From assembly GCA_015272195.1 (NCBI GenBank), contig JACYMC010000098.1, positions 1 through 34,168 of the forward strand: DNA of 34,168 nt, in the 5' to 3' direction. A program made the translations under genes and the position numbers. Positions 7,692 through 15,794 of the stretch are shown piece by piece. Every line of letters starts with the position of its first letter. Positions within the stretch are counted from its first letter, which is position 1. Under the pieces are notes generated by a model that searched no databases, was not told where the DNA came from, and saw only the letters and a program-made list of their open reading frames with translations. This DNA comes from Candidatus Sericytochromatia bacterium (GTDB taxonomy: Bacteria > Cyanobacteriota > Sericytochromatia > UBA7694).

Positions 7692-8726
7692 CTAAAACAG
7701 GGCCCGTCCAAGGCGCTCCAGCAAACCGGGCGGCTGCTGCATATGGGCGATCACACCGGCCCAGCCGCTGCGCTGCAGACGGGTCCGCATCTGGCGGTAA
7801 CCCTCGCCATAGACCGGGCTGACGTCACTTTCGAGGCGCTGCAGCAGATAGGCCCCCAGCGGGGTGCTGTCCTGCTGAAAGATCAGGGCCGAACCCAGGT
7901 TGCAAAAGCCTTCGACTTCGACATCGCTGCGCTGATTGAGACCGCGATCATTGAGCCAGACGTGCAGCAGCTCGTGGGCCAGCACCCCGCAAAACAGCAG
8001 GCGCGGCAGGCCGTGCAGCACAAAAATACTGTGTTCGCGATACACCAGCTGGCTGTTTTCAAGCTTTTCGAGGGTTTTGGTCAGGCCCTGGCTATTGGCA
8101 TGGCGCGACACACCCAGGCGCTGGTTCAGCCGGCGCTGATCGGCCAGGGTCACGGCGATATAGCGCGGGATGTAGTCAAAGCCCACGCCGTGTAAGTATG
8201 CCAGCACCTCGGCTTTGAGCTGCTCAATCTCAGCGGGCTGGCTGACCTCTGAGATCTGGCAGAGGCCACAGAGCGTGCGGCCATCGCCAAAGCGCACCCC
8301 GCCGTTAGTCGTGCGCGCCCCGATAAAACGCCCGCAGGCATGGCACTGCTCGGTTTTGTGCCCGGCGTGGGTCGGGTGGGCGCACTGGCCCCAGGGGTCG
8401 ATCAGATATTTGCCGTTCAGAGCTTGCTCACAGAGCACGCAGCGCGGGGCAATCTCGGCATAACAGGCGTCATGGTAGGCCTGTTCCTGGCAGCGGGTAT
8501 AACTGCCGCTGATCGCCTGGCCGCAATGAGCGCAGTTCAGCGCCGTCGGCGCGGCCGGGGCCTTGCAGCGGGGATGGTAGAGGCGGTTCTGCTGCTGGCG
8601 GTACTCACCCTGAATGCGCTGGCCACAGCGGGCGCAGCAAAAACACTGGGGATGAAAGCGCCCGCTCTCAGCGCGGATATACTGCTTGCCCAGGCTGCGC
8701 CCGCAGGCACTGCAGCAGCCTGCCAT
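7692..8726 (-). CDS. LIM-domain DA1-like zinc metallopeptidase
   Basis: The product has 344 residues. The N-terminus is a canonical LIM zinc finger, with ligands C5, C8, H25, C28, C31, C34, H51 and C54. Further CxxC pairs follow (65/68, 96/99, 128/131, 153/156) with intervening histidines, as in the LIM-like region of plant DA1. The C-terminal half has a zincin motif HELLH (251-255) in the context GVLAHELLHVWL, then SDVEVEGFCN, the pattern DA1 shows after its HEMMH (probable third ligand E270 or E272). There is no signal peptide, so it should act in the cytoplasm. Its ATG overlaps the TGA of the symporter gene by one base (8726), so the two are co-translated. Substrate unknown. Confidence 0.85.
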   Translation of the reverse strand: MAGCCSACGRSLGKQYIRAESGRFHPQCFCCARCGQRIQGEYRQQQNRLYHPRCKAPAAPTALNCAHCGQAISGSYTRCQEQAYHDACYAEIAPRCVLCEQALNGKYLIDPWGQCAHPTHAGHKTEQCHACGRFIGARTTNGGVRFGDGRTLCGLCQISEVSQPAEIEQLKAEVLAYLHGVGFDYIPRYIAVTLADQRRLNQRLGVSRHANSQGLTKTLEKLENSQLVYREHSIFVLHGLPRLLFCGVLAHELLHVWLNDRGLNQRSDVEVEGFCNLGSALIFQQDSTPLGAYLLQRLESDVSPVYGEGYRQMRTRLQRSGWAGVIAHMQQPPGLLERLGRALF

Positions 8727-10054
8727 CAGGCGCCGGTCTCCGGGTCTGCCGCCGATGGCAAGGCCTCAGCTCCCCGGTCAAAACGGCTGACCACCGCCGC
8801 AGCCACCACATCACCCTGCACGTTAAGCACCGTGCGCGACATGTCCAGAATGCGATCGACACCATAAATAATGCCAATGCTCTCAGCCGGCACGCCCACC
8901 GAGACCAGAATGCTGGCCACCAGCGGCAGTGAACCACCAGGCACACCCGCCGTGCCCACACCGGCCAGAATTGCCATCAGCACCACCAGCACCTGCTGGG
9001 TCAGGCTCAGATCAATGCCAAAGCACTGGGCCAGAAAGAGCACGGTAATGCCCTCAAACAGGGCCGTGCCGTTCTGGTTGGTCGTGGCCCCGATGGTCAG
9101 CACAAAATGGGCCACCTCACGCGGTAGCTTGAGCTGTTCGACGGCCACCTGAATGGCCGTGGGCAGGGTGGCGTTGCTTGAAGACGTCGAAAAGGCCGTC
9201 AGCATCAGCGCGCGGGTGTTTTTAAAAAAGTACAGCGGCGACATGCGCGCCAGGCCCCAGAGCATCAGCGAATACACGATAAACAGCTGAATCGCCAGAG
9301 CCAGCAGCACCACGAGCACATAGCTCAGCAGCAGCTTTAAGATGCCCAGGCCCGTGCTGGCCATCAAGACAAAAAGCAGCGAGGCCACGCCAAAAGGGGC
9401 CAGGCGCATGCCAAAGCCGATCACATGCATCACCAGCTCATAGACCCCTTCTAAAAAGGCTTTGACCGGGGCCGTTTTAACCGGATCAGAGACCGAGAGG
9501 GCCAGGCCCAGAATCAGGGCAAAAAACATCACCGCCAGCAGGCCGCCGCCGCTGTAGCTGGCGTCAAAGGCCCGCACCATGTCTTCCAGCGGGTTTTTGG
9601 GCACCAGATTCACCAGCACCTCTGTCAGATGGGGCGGGTCGGCTTCGGCCAGCCGGGTCTGGACCTGCCGGGTTTCACCCGAAAAGCGCGCCAGCAAAAA
9701 GGCCCGGTCCTGCTCAGAAATCTGGCTGGCGGGCTGGAAAACATTAAAGACCAGCAGCCCGACACCCACCGAAATGGCCGAAGCAAAAAGGGTATAGGCC
9801 AGGGTTTGCAGGCCAATGCGCCCGATGCGGCTGAGATCCCCCAGTTCCGCCATGCCCAGAATCAGGGCCGACAGAATCAGGGGCATGACCATCATGAACA
9901 GCAGGCGCAAAAAGATTTGCCCCACGGGCTTGACCCACAGGATCAGGGTCTCGCTCAGCTCCGCAGGCAAGGGCAGCAGGTTGACGGCCAGGCCGGCCAG
10001 CAGGCCGACGACCATGCCAATCAAAATCTGGGTGTGCAAAGGGATGTTTTTCAT
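8726..10054 (-). CDS. dicarboxylate/amino acid:cation symporter (DAACS family)
   Basis: The 442-residue integral membrane protein belongs to the GltP/DctA family, which imports dicarboxylates or acidic amino acids with Na+ or H+. Diagnostic segments are the serine-rich hairpin STSSSNATLPTA, GATTNQNGTALFEGI, the second hairpin AGVGTAGVPGGS and the helix DRILDMSRTVLNVQGD. The last carries the Asp/Asp/Arg/Asn/Asp set used for substrate and cation binding in GltPh, including the Arg that contacts a side-chain carboxylate. The usual NMDGT is NQNGT here, so a cation-site Asp is replaced by Asn. It is the first gene of a two-gene unit with the DA1-like peptidase. Confidence 0.92.
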   Translation of the reverse strand: MKNIPLHTQILIGMVVGLLAGLAVNLLPLPAELSETLILWVKPVGQIFLRLLFMMVMPLILSALILGMAELGDLSRIGRIGLQTLAYTLFASAISVGVGLLVFNVFQPASQISEQDRAFLLARFSGETRQVQTRLAEADPPHLTEVLVNLVPKNPLEDMVRAFDASYSGGGLLAVMFFALILGLALSVSDPVKTAPVKAFLEGVYELVMHVIGFGMRLAPFGVASLLFVLMASTGLGILKLLLSYVLVVLLALAIQLFIVYSLMLWGLARMSPLYFFKNTRALMLTAFSTSSSNATLPTAIQVAVEQLKLPREVAHFVLTIGATTNQNGTALFEGITVLFLAQCFGIDLSLTQQVLVVLMAILAGVGTAGVPGGSLPLVASILVSVGVPAESIGIIYGVDRILDMSRTVLNVQGDVVAAAVVSRFDRGAEALPSAADPETGA

Positions 10055-10061
10055 GGTCTAC

Positions 10062-10090
10062 AGCATAGCGGATTATGGGCCTGATGCCAT
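10062..10090 (-). promoter_or_regulatory. promoter of the symporter gene
   Basis: On the minus strand ATGGCA (10085-10090), 17 bp, TATGCT (10062-10067). The start codon at 10054 begins 7 bases after the -10 box, so the transcript is predicted to be leaderless. No ribosome site is present, which agrees. Confidence 0.5.
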
Positions 10091-10091
10091 C

Positions 10092-10415
10092 TCAAAGAGC
10101 AAACATCTCCTGCAGACAATGACACACAGCCTCCTGCGCTGCTTTTGACAAGCTGCCAAGCTTCGTGATCAGGCGCTGCTTATCCACAGCACGTAGCTGA
10201 TCAAGCAGAATTAAACCCCGCTTATTCTGAAACGTACAGTTCACACGACAGGGGTATTCAAAGCCCTGGGTCGTCATGGGTGCCACAAGCACGGTAGACA
10301 AAGCTAACAACTCATCCGGGGATACAATGACACAGGGTCTGGTTTTGTTTATTTCGCGGCCCTGGGTAGGGTCAAGCTGAACCAGCCAGACCTGAAAGCG
10401 CTGGTGTCGTATCAT
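10092..10415 (-). CDS. mazF: MazF/PemK-family toxin endoribonuclease
   Basis: The 107-residue product matches the MazF/PemK fold. It has the N-terminal QVWLVQLDPTQGREINKTRPCVIVSPD segment, equivalent to the family's G-x-E-...-RP-V-(I/V)-S motif; a central strand TVLVAPMTTQG; and the RGLILLDQLRAVDKQRL stretch, where the family's conserved basic residue after DQ-x-R lies. Such toxins cut mRNA at short sequences when freed from the antitoxin. The start overlaps the antitoxin stop by 4 bases (ATGA), the usual coupled order antitoxin then toxin. Confidence 0.93.
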   Translation of the reverse strand: MIRHQRFQVWLVQLDPTQGREINKTRPCVIVSPDELLALSTVLVAPMTTQGFEYPCRVNCTFQNKRGLILLDQLRAVDKQRLITKLGSLSKAAQEAVCHCLQEMFAL

Positions 10416-10669
10416 TCCCAGCGCCAGTCATCTTCCGTCAGGCTCGCATCGAGCCATTCCTGATCAGGCGCTTCTGCACTACAATTTTGCAAGGTATCCT
10501 GAATCTGTTCAGCCCAACCGGCTCTGGGTTTGTTCAGGGGGCGAATGAGCAAGCCACCGCCTTTGGCGACTTCAAGGCTCAGTTCTTTGCCTTCAAGCAT
10601 GGCTTGCTCGATCAGGGGTTTAGGGATACGTATCCCTTGTGAGTTTCCGATCCGGATGAGCTGTGCCAT
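10412..10669 (-). CDS. mazE: MazE-family antitoxin (AbrB-type DNA-binding domain)
   Basis: The 85-residue product begins with the swapped-hairpin AbrB/MazE domain (IRIGNSQGIRIPKPLIEQA, then KELSLEVAKGGGLLIRPL). It ends in an acidic, aromatic tail (DQEWLDASLTEDDWRWE) of the kind that wraps over and blocks the MazF active site. The ATG at 10669 is preceded by AGGGGGT. The upstream palindrome over the -10 box is a probable site for autorepression by MazE/MazEF. Confidence 0.93.
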   Translation of the reverse strand: MAQLIRIGNSQGIRIPKPLIEQAMLEGKELSLEVAKGGGLLIRPLNKPRAGWAEQIQDTLQNCSAEAPDQEWLDASLTEDDWRWE

Positions 10670-10683
10670 GTTGTACCCCCTGG

Positions 10684-10704
10684 TGTAATCACATTGTTAT
10701 TACA
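10684..10704. promoter_or_regulatory. palindromic operator of mazEF
   Basis: A perfect inverted repeat, TGTAAT-N9-ATTACA. One arm is itself the -10 hexamer of the mazEF promoter, so a bound repressor would block polymerase. Binding by MazE is inferred from family behaviour. Confidence 0.6.
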
Positions 10705-10727
10705 TCATGTTTTTCAAGGCAAGTCAA
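10699..10727 (-). promoter_or_regulatory. mazEF promoter
   Basis: On the minus strand TTGACT (10722-10727), 17 bp, TGTAAT (10699-10704). The start codon at 10669 follows about 30 bases later. Confidence 0.65.
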
Positions 10728-10759
10728 GCCAAACACGCTGAAGCTCTGCCCTGCAAGGC

Positions 10760-12331
10760 TCAAAAGCTGAGCAACGCAGCCAGATCTTCCCGCTCATTGC
10801 GGCGGGCGATCTCAGCCGCTGTGAACCCGCGCTTGTTTTTGAGACGTTTATCAGCCCCTTTGGCCAGCAACAAGCGCAGCAGCTCCGGCCTGGCCTCGCG
10901 GTGGGTGGCGTACATCAGGGCCGTCATGCCGCCCTGGTCCTGGGCATTGACCGCCGCCCCGGCCTGCAGCAAAAAGGCCACCACGTCCTGGTGCTGGGCC
11001 AGGGCGGCTTCCATCAGCGGGGTCCGGCCCTCCGCACTGGCACTGTTGGCGCTTAAGCCTCTGGAGATCAGCATTTGCACCCACACCAGCAGGCCCCGGC
11101 GGGCGGCATGGTGCAGGACCTGCCGCCCATCTTCAGCCCGCAGCGTGATATCGGCCCCTGCTGCCAGCAGCTGGTGCATCATATCCTCCTGTTTGCTCAG
11201 GGCAGCCAGCATCAGGGCGGTTTCGCCCCTGAAATTTGTGGCGTTCGGCGCTGCCCGGTGCTGCAGCAACAAGGCCACGGCTTCTGGCAGCCCGGCTCTG
11301 ACGGCCTTCATCAGCGGGGTCTGGTCGTAAGTATCCGCCAGATTGACGTCAGCCCCGGCAGCCAGCAAAAGCCGAAGTGCTTCTATCTGCTTTTTTTCGA
11401 GGGCCGCATGCAGCGCGGTAGCGCCCTGAGCGTCAGCCTGATTGGGATCAGCGCCAGCGGCCAGCAGCAGGGCAATACTCTCAGGCTGATCAGCCCCAGC
11501 GGCCAGATGCAGGGCCGTGAGCTGGTGAATATTCTCCGACTGAACCCTGGCCCCGGCCTGCAATAAAAGACGCAGGGCTTCCACCTGGCCTTCGCCAGCG
11601 GCCGCCATCAGCGGGGTGCTGTTTTGCGCATCGGTCAGATTTACGATAGCACCGGCTGCCAGCAATTGCTGTATGACCGCCAGATGCCCTTCACGGGCGG
11701 CATAATACAGTGCGGTACCGCCAAAACCTTCTTCACGGATATTGGGATCCGCACCACGGGCCAGCAGCTGGGCGGTGATCTCGGCATCGCCACTGATGGC
11801 CGCATAAATCAGGGGCGTACGCCCATACTGACTGCGGCGGTTCACCTCTGCTCCCTGCGCCAGCAAATAGGCCGCCGTGTGACCCTGAGCAGCCTGCAGA
11901 GCCAGATGTAAAGGCGTCATGGTGTCTTTGTCGGCCTGGTGCAAATTGGCACCCCGCGCCAGCAAAGCGGCGCAGATAGCCGTTTGCCCGCCGGCAGCCG
12001 CATAAGCCAGCGCCGACTGGCCGTCTTTGTCGGGCGCATTGACATCCGCTCCCTTATCCAGCAGGGCCTGCACCAATGCGAGGTCTGACTGCATGGCGGC
12101 CCAGACCAGCAGCGGGGCTTCAAAATAGCCGTGTACCGTGGTCCAGCTGACCCGCTCAGGCAGGGTTTTACCGGCCCTGAGATCTGCGAGCACCCCGGCC
12201 GGGGTCTGTTCGCTAAAATCCATAACAGCCACCGTCGCGTTATCGGCCAGAGCTGGCCAAACCGGCAAAATCTGCCCCGTAAAGAAGCTGAGCCCACTCA
12301 CCAGCACGACACACTTTAACATTTCACGCAT
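10760..12331 (-). CDS. exported ankyrin-repeat protein
   Basis: The product has 523 residues from the ATG at 12331, which has AGAGGGG seven bases upstream. The open frame runs back to 12550, but the extra 73 residues precede the signal peptide and are not needed. The signal peptide is MREMLKCVVLVSGLSFF, more hydrophobic residues, then ALADN. The rest is about twelve regular ankyrin repeats, many with the consensus ...TPLM.A...G....V..LL.AGADVN..D. They are far more regular than those of the protein at 2086. No enzymatic domain is seen. The likely role is protein binding in the periplasm or outside. Confidence 0.9.
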   Translation of the reverse strand: MREMLKCVVLVSGLSFFTGQILPVWPALADNATVAVMDFSEQTPAGVLADLRAGKTLPERVSWTTVHGYFEAPLLVWAAMQSDLALVQALLDKGADVNAPDKDGQSALAYAAAGGQTAICAALLARGANLHQADKDTMTPLHLALQAAQGHTAAYLLAQGAEVNRRSQYGRTPLIYAAISGDAEITAQLLARGADPNIREEGFGGTALYYAAREGHLAVIQQLLAAGAIVNLTDAQNSTPLMAAAGEGQVEALRLLLQAGARVQSENIHQLTALHLAAGADQPESIALLLAAGADPNQADAQGATALHAALEKKQIEALRLLLAAGADVNLADTYDQTPLMKAVRAGLPEAVALLLQHRAAPNATNFRGETALMLAALSKQEDMMHQLLAAGADITLRAEDGRQVLHHAARRGLLVWVQMLISRGLSANSASAEGRTPLMEAALAQHQDVVAFLLQAGAAVNAQDQGGMTALMYATHREARPELLRLLLAKGADKRLKNKRGFTAAEIARRNEREDLAALLSF

Positions 12332-12466
12332 CAGATATCCCCTCTTTGCTTTGACTGAATCTGAGCCAAACCCCTTCGGCCACAGCCGCTCGGTTTGCAT
12401 CAGGTCTTTCGTTTTTTTTACAAGGATTTTAGTCAGTGTATCTGCAATCCCCTGACCTTGCCACCC

Positions 12467-12495
12467 TTGCCTGCGCGGCCAAAGCGGGCTAAAAT
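12467..12495 (+). promoter_or_regulatory. promoter of the aldehyde dehydrogenase operon
   Basis: TTGCCT (12467-12472), 17 bp, TAAAAT (12490-12495). The -10 sits in the context GGGCTAAAATCCCTT, which is repeated at the GMC gene promoter. Confidence 0.7.
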
Positions 12496-12527
12496 CCCTT
12501 TCAATACGCCCCCTGCAGGAGAACAGC

Positions 12528-14063
12528 ATGCCTGGCCTGACGGTCACCAACCCCCTTACTGGCGCCCCGCTTTACAGCCTCGACGAACCGGGGCCTGAAG
12601 CCCTGGCACAGATCTGGGCCCAGGCCCGGCAGGCCCAGGCCCAAATGCCCGCCCTGCGCGAGCGGGTGGCCGCCGTGACCCGCCTGCAACATCTGATCAC
12701 AGAGCGGCAGGAGGCCATTGTGGATCGCATTGTGGCCGAAACGGGCAAAAGCCGCTTTGACGCCCTCAGCTCAGAGATCTTTGGCAGCCTCGATGCCTGT
12801 GAGTACCTGGCCCGGCAGGCCCCCAAACAACTGGCAGATGAAAAGGTTCACACCCCGCTGGCGCTGCTGGGCAAAAAGTCCCGGCTCTGGCACGAGCCCC
12901 TGGGCACGGTGCTGGTGATTGCGCCCTGGAACTACCCTTTTTACCAGTTGCTGGTCCCTGCTCTGAGCGCTTTTTTAGCTGGCAACGCCGTGCTGCTGAA
13001 ACCCTCTGAACTCACGCCGCTCAAAGGCCTGCTCGAAGAACTGCTGCGTGCGGCGGGCTTCCCGGCACAGGCCCTGCAGCTGGTCTATGGCGGCAAGGCC
13101 ACGGGCCAGGCCCTGGTAGAGGCCGGGCCCGATCTGATCTTTTTTACGGGCAGCGTGGCCAGCGGGCAAAAAATCATGCAGGCGGCAGCCCATAAACTGA
13201 CGCCGGTGATTCTGGAACTGGGCGGCAAAGACCCCATGCTGGTCTTTGAGGACGTCAATCTGGAACGCACGGTCAATGGCGCCCTCTGGGGCGGTCTGAC
13301 CACCGCCGGGCAGTCCTGCACCTCCGTGGAGCGTCTTTATGTGCACCAGAATATTTACGCGGCGTTTGTCGACCTGCTGCAGGCCAAAATGCAGCAGCTG
13401 CGCAGCGTGGCCACCCACGGCGAGCCGGCTGAGATCGGCAATATGACCGCCCCCTTTCAGCTGCAGACCATCGAGAGCCAGCTGGCCGAGGCCGTGCAGG
13501 CCGGGGCCCGCATTCTCTGCGGCGGCGCGCGTGAACCTGGCAGCCTGTACTTTCCACCGACCCTGGTGGTCGACGTCACGCACAGCATGGCGCTGATGCG
13601 CGAAGAAACCTTTGGCCCCGTGCTGGCGGTGATGCCCTTTGCCGACGAGGCCGAAGCGATTGCCCTGGCCAACGACTCATCCTACGGCCTCAGCGCCAGC
13701 GTCTGGAGCGCCGATTTGCAGCGGGCCGAGCGCGTGGCGCGCCAGCTGCGCGTGGGCAATGTCTCGATCAACAACGTGATGCTGACCGAGGCCAACCCGG
13801 CCCTGCCCTTTGGCGGCCGCAAAGCCAGCGGTTTTGGCAGCTACAAAGGCCCGCGCCCGCTGGAGAGCTTCTGCAGCCGCAAAGCCGTACTGATCGACAG
13901 CCAGAGCGGCAAAATCGAGGCCAACTGGTACCCGTACACCACCGCGCGCTACCAGCTCTTCAGCCAGCTGGTGCAAAGCCTGTTTTCGGCCCGGCACTCT
14001 TTGCTGAAGATGCTGCGTACCGGCCTGCGCCTGGAAAGCCAGGCCCAGAAGGAGAAATTCTGA
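12528..14063 (+). CDS. NAD(P)-dependent aldehyde dehydrogenase, fatty-aldehyde-like
   Basis: This 511-residue ALDH-superfamily enzyme oxidises an aldehyde to the acid. Key residues: N135 in APWNYPF, K158 in LLKPSE, the GSVASG cofactor loop (208-213), general base E230 in LELGGKDP and nucleophile C264 in AGQSCTS. The C-terminus extends beyond the usual end (PFGGRKASGFGSYKG) by about 70 residues that include hydrophobic/aromatic stretches, reminiscent of the tail of membrane-associated fatty aldehyde dehydrogenases. AGGAG lies 6 bases before the ATG. It is the first gene of a run of plus-strand genes that includes an alcohol oxidase-like GMC enzyme and an acyl-CoA synthetase, which suits a long-chain aldehyde as substrate. 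Confidence 0.9.
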   Translation: MPGLTVTNPLTGAPLYSLDEPGPEALAQIWAQARQAQAQMPALRERVAAVTRLQHLITERQEAIVDRIVAETGKSRFDALSSEIFGSLDACEYLARQAPKQLADEKVHTPLALLGKKSRLWHEPLGTVLVIAPWNYPFYQLLVPALSAFLAGNAVLLKPSELTPLKGLLEELLRAAGFPAQALQLVYGGKATGQALVEAGPDLIFFTGSVASGQKIMQAAAHKLTPVILELGGKDPMLVFEDVNLERTVNGALWGGLTTAGQSCTSVERLYVHQNIYAAFVDLLQAKMQQLRSVATHGEPAEIGNMTAPFQLQTIESQLAEAVQAGARILCGGAREPGSLYFPPTLVVDVTHSMALMREETFGPVLAVMPFADEAEAIALANDSSYGLSASVWSADLQRAERVARQLRVGNVSINNVMLTEANPALPFGGRKASGFGSYKGPRPLESFCSRKAVLIDSQSGKIEANWYPYTTARYQLFSQLVQSLFSARHSLLKMLRTGLRLESQAQKEKF

Positions 14064-14099
14064 ATCCATGCCCACCAAATTTTGTGGTAAGTTAAAAAC

Positions 14100-14951
14100 A
14101 TGCCTTCATCACCTTTAAACCCCGACAGCGAAATTATCATTAACTTTTGCCCGACGGGCATGATCCCCACGCGGGAGATGAATCCGCATGTGCCCATTTC
14201 GCCCCAGGAAATCATCGAGCAAACCCATGAAGCCTACGAACTGGGCATCACGGTGGCCCATCTGCACGCCCGGCTGCCCGATCAAAGCCCCACCCATGAA
14301 CCCGAGATCTATGCTGAAATGATGCAGGGCCTGCACAGACACTGCCCGGATCTGATTCTCTGCCTGAGCACCTCCGGACGCAACGTGCCGGAGTTTGAAA
14401 AGCGCTCCGCGGTGATTGAACTATATCCAGACATGTGCTCTCTGACCCTCTCCTCGCTCAACTTTGCCCAGGGTGCCTCGCTCAACAGCCCTGACATGAT
14501 TCAGCGCCTGCTCGCCAAAATGCTGGGCTACGGAGTCACACCTGAACTGGAATGTTTTGATCTGGGCATGATCAACTATGGCAAATACCTGATTCAAAAA
14601 TATGAATTGCCCTCTGACAGAATTTATTGGAACCTTTTATTCGGCAATATTTTTGGGGCCCAGACACAGCTGAGCCAGATGGGCGCGATGCTGGATCAGA
14701 TTCCCCCTGCGCACTGGCTGAGCGTCGGGGGGCTGGGCGATTACCAGCTGCAAGCCCACGCCATTGCCATCGCCAGTGGACGCGGCGTGCGTGTTGGCCT
14801 CGAAGACAATCTCTGGCTGGACCGCCAGCGCAGCCGCCCTGCCAGCAACCTGGCCCTGCTGCAGCGGGTGCACCAGCTGCTGGAGATCCACGAAAAAACC
14901 TGCCTGTCGCCGCGCAAACTGAATCTCTACAATCCGCGGCGCAAGCGATGA
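14100..14951 (+). CDS. beta-keto acid cleavage enzyme (BKACE, DUF849)
   Basis: The 283-residue product belongs to the BKACE/Kce family of TIM-barrel zinc enzymes, which combine a beta-keto acid with acetyl-CoA to give acetoacetate and a new CoA ester. The zinc-binding H54 and H56 sit in AHLHAR. PTHEPEIYAEM follows as in the family, and RVGLEDNLW (E235) supplies the further ligand. The substrate pocket is not predictable by eye. It starts 36 bases after the dehydrogenase stop without a clear ribosome site. Its stop overlaps the start of the acyltransferase (ATGATGA at 14948-14954). Confidence 0.88.
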   Translation: MPSSPLNPDSEIIINFCPTGMIPTREMNPHVPISPQEIIEQTHEAYELGITVAHLHARLPDQSPTHEPEIYAEMMQGLHRHCPDLILCLSTSGRNVPEFEKRSAVIELYPDMCSLTLSSLNFAQGASLNSPDMIQRLLAKMLGYGVTPELECFDLGMINYGKYLIQKYELPSDRIYWNLLFGNIFGAQTQLSQMGAMLDQIPPAHWLSVGGLGDYQLQAHAIAIASGRGVRVGLEDNLWLDRQRSRPASNLALLQRVHQLLEIHEKTCLSPRKLNLYNPRRKR

Positions 14952-15657
14952 TGAGCACCGCCCTGGGCATTCTCGGCTGTGATCCTGTGCTGCTGAATCC
15001 GATCCTGGAGCTGGCAGAAGACAACCTCGGTATCGCGGACTTTCATATCCTGCTCAATATTCCCGTGCCCCTGACGGCGGCCTTTCAGCCGCTGGAACAC
15101 TGGCGCTACCGGATTTACGCCCCCGAAGACACCGCCGCAGCACCGCACGCAGAGCTGCACTATGCCTTTGGTTCAGCCGACAGCCGCATCAAGCAAATCC
15201 TTTATCAGGCCTTTGCCGAGCCCTTGCAGCTGCAGCCCGCCCGCTTTGTGAGCCTGCGGCACCCCAGCGCGGTGATTGCCCGCAGTGCCCGGCTGGCCGC
15301 AGGCCTGCAGATCGAATCGCTGGTGAGTGTCAGCGCCTGTGCCGAGATCGCGTTTGGCGTCAATATCAAGCGCAACAGCAGCGTGGGACACCACAGCCAG
15401 CTGGGCCCTTTGTAACCCTGAATCCCGGCGTGACGGTCAACAGCTCGGTCAGCATTGGCCAGGGCACGCGCATTGGCGCGGGCAGCGTGATTCGGGATCA
15501 TGTGCGCATTGGCAAAAACTGCCTGATTGGCATGGGCAGCGTGGTCACCAAAGACCTGCCCGACCATGTGATCGCCTTTGGCAACCCCTGCCGGATTCAG
15601 CGCGAACAGAGCGAACGCCTCTGCATCAGCCTCGACAGCCCGCAGCACAGCCCCTGA
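14948..15657 (+). pseudogene. hexapeptide-repeat O-acyltransferase, frameshifted
   Basis: Two adjacent frames together encode one NeuD/PglD-like acyltransferase of about 235 residues. The first part (ATG 14948 or 14951, stop TAA 15413-15415) has an N-terminal domain without the usual glycine-rich loop and the first left-handed beta-helix turns. The second (to TGA 15655-15657) continues with turns such as SVSIGQGTRIGAGSVIRDHVRIGKNCLIGMGSVV. The break is at about 15406-15411, where GGCCCTTTG stands in place of GGC-nnn-TTT-G; one missing base restores ...SQLG-x-FVTLNPGVTVN, exactly the family pattern. It could be a real mutation, programmed slippage or a sequencing error. It begins coupled to the BKACE gene. 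Confidence 0.75.
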
Positions 15658-15678
15658 GCGACCCCAACAGGCGCAGGC

Positions 15679-15707
15679 TTGCCCCGGGCTGCAAATCGGG
15701 CTAAAAT
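15679..15707 (+). promoter_or_regulatory. promoter of the GMC oxidoreductase gene
   Basis: TTGCCC (15679-15684), 17 bp, TAAAAT (15702-15707). The -10 lies in GGGCTAAAATCCCTT, the same 15 bases as at the aldehyde dehydrogenase promoter. Confidence 0.7.
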
Positions 15708-15794
15708 CCCTTCGGCAGGATTCATCGTGCCGTATCACAAGCAATTCAAAGGGCGTCTGCTGCCTTGCTGCGGCCCGGACAAAGGAGACAAAAC

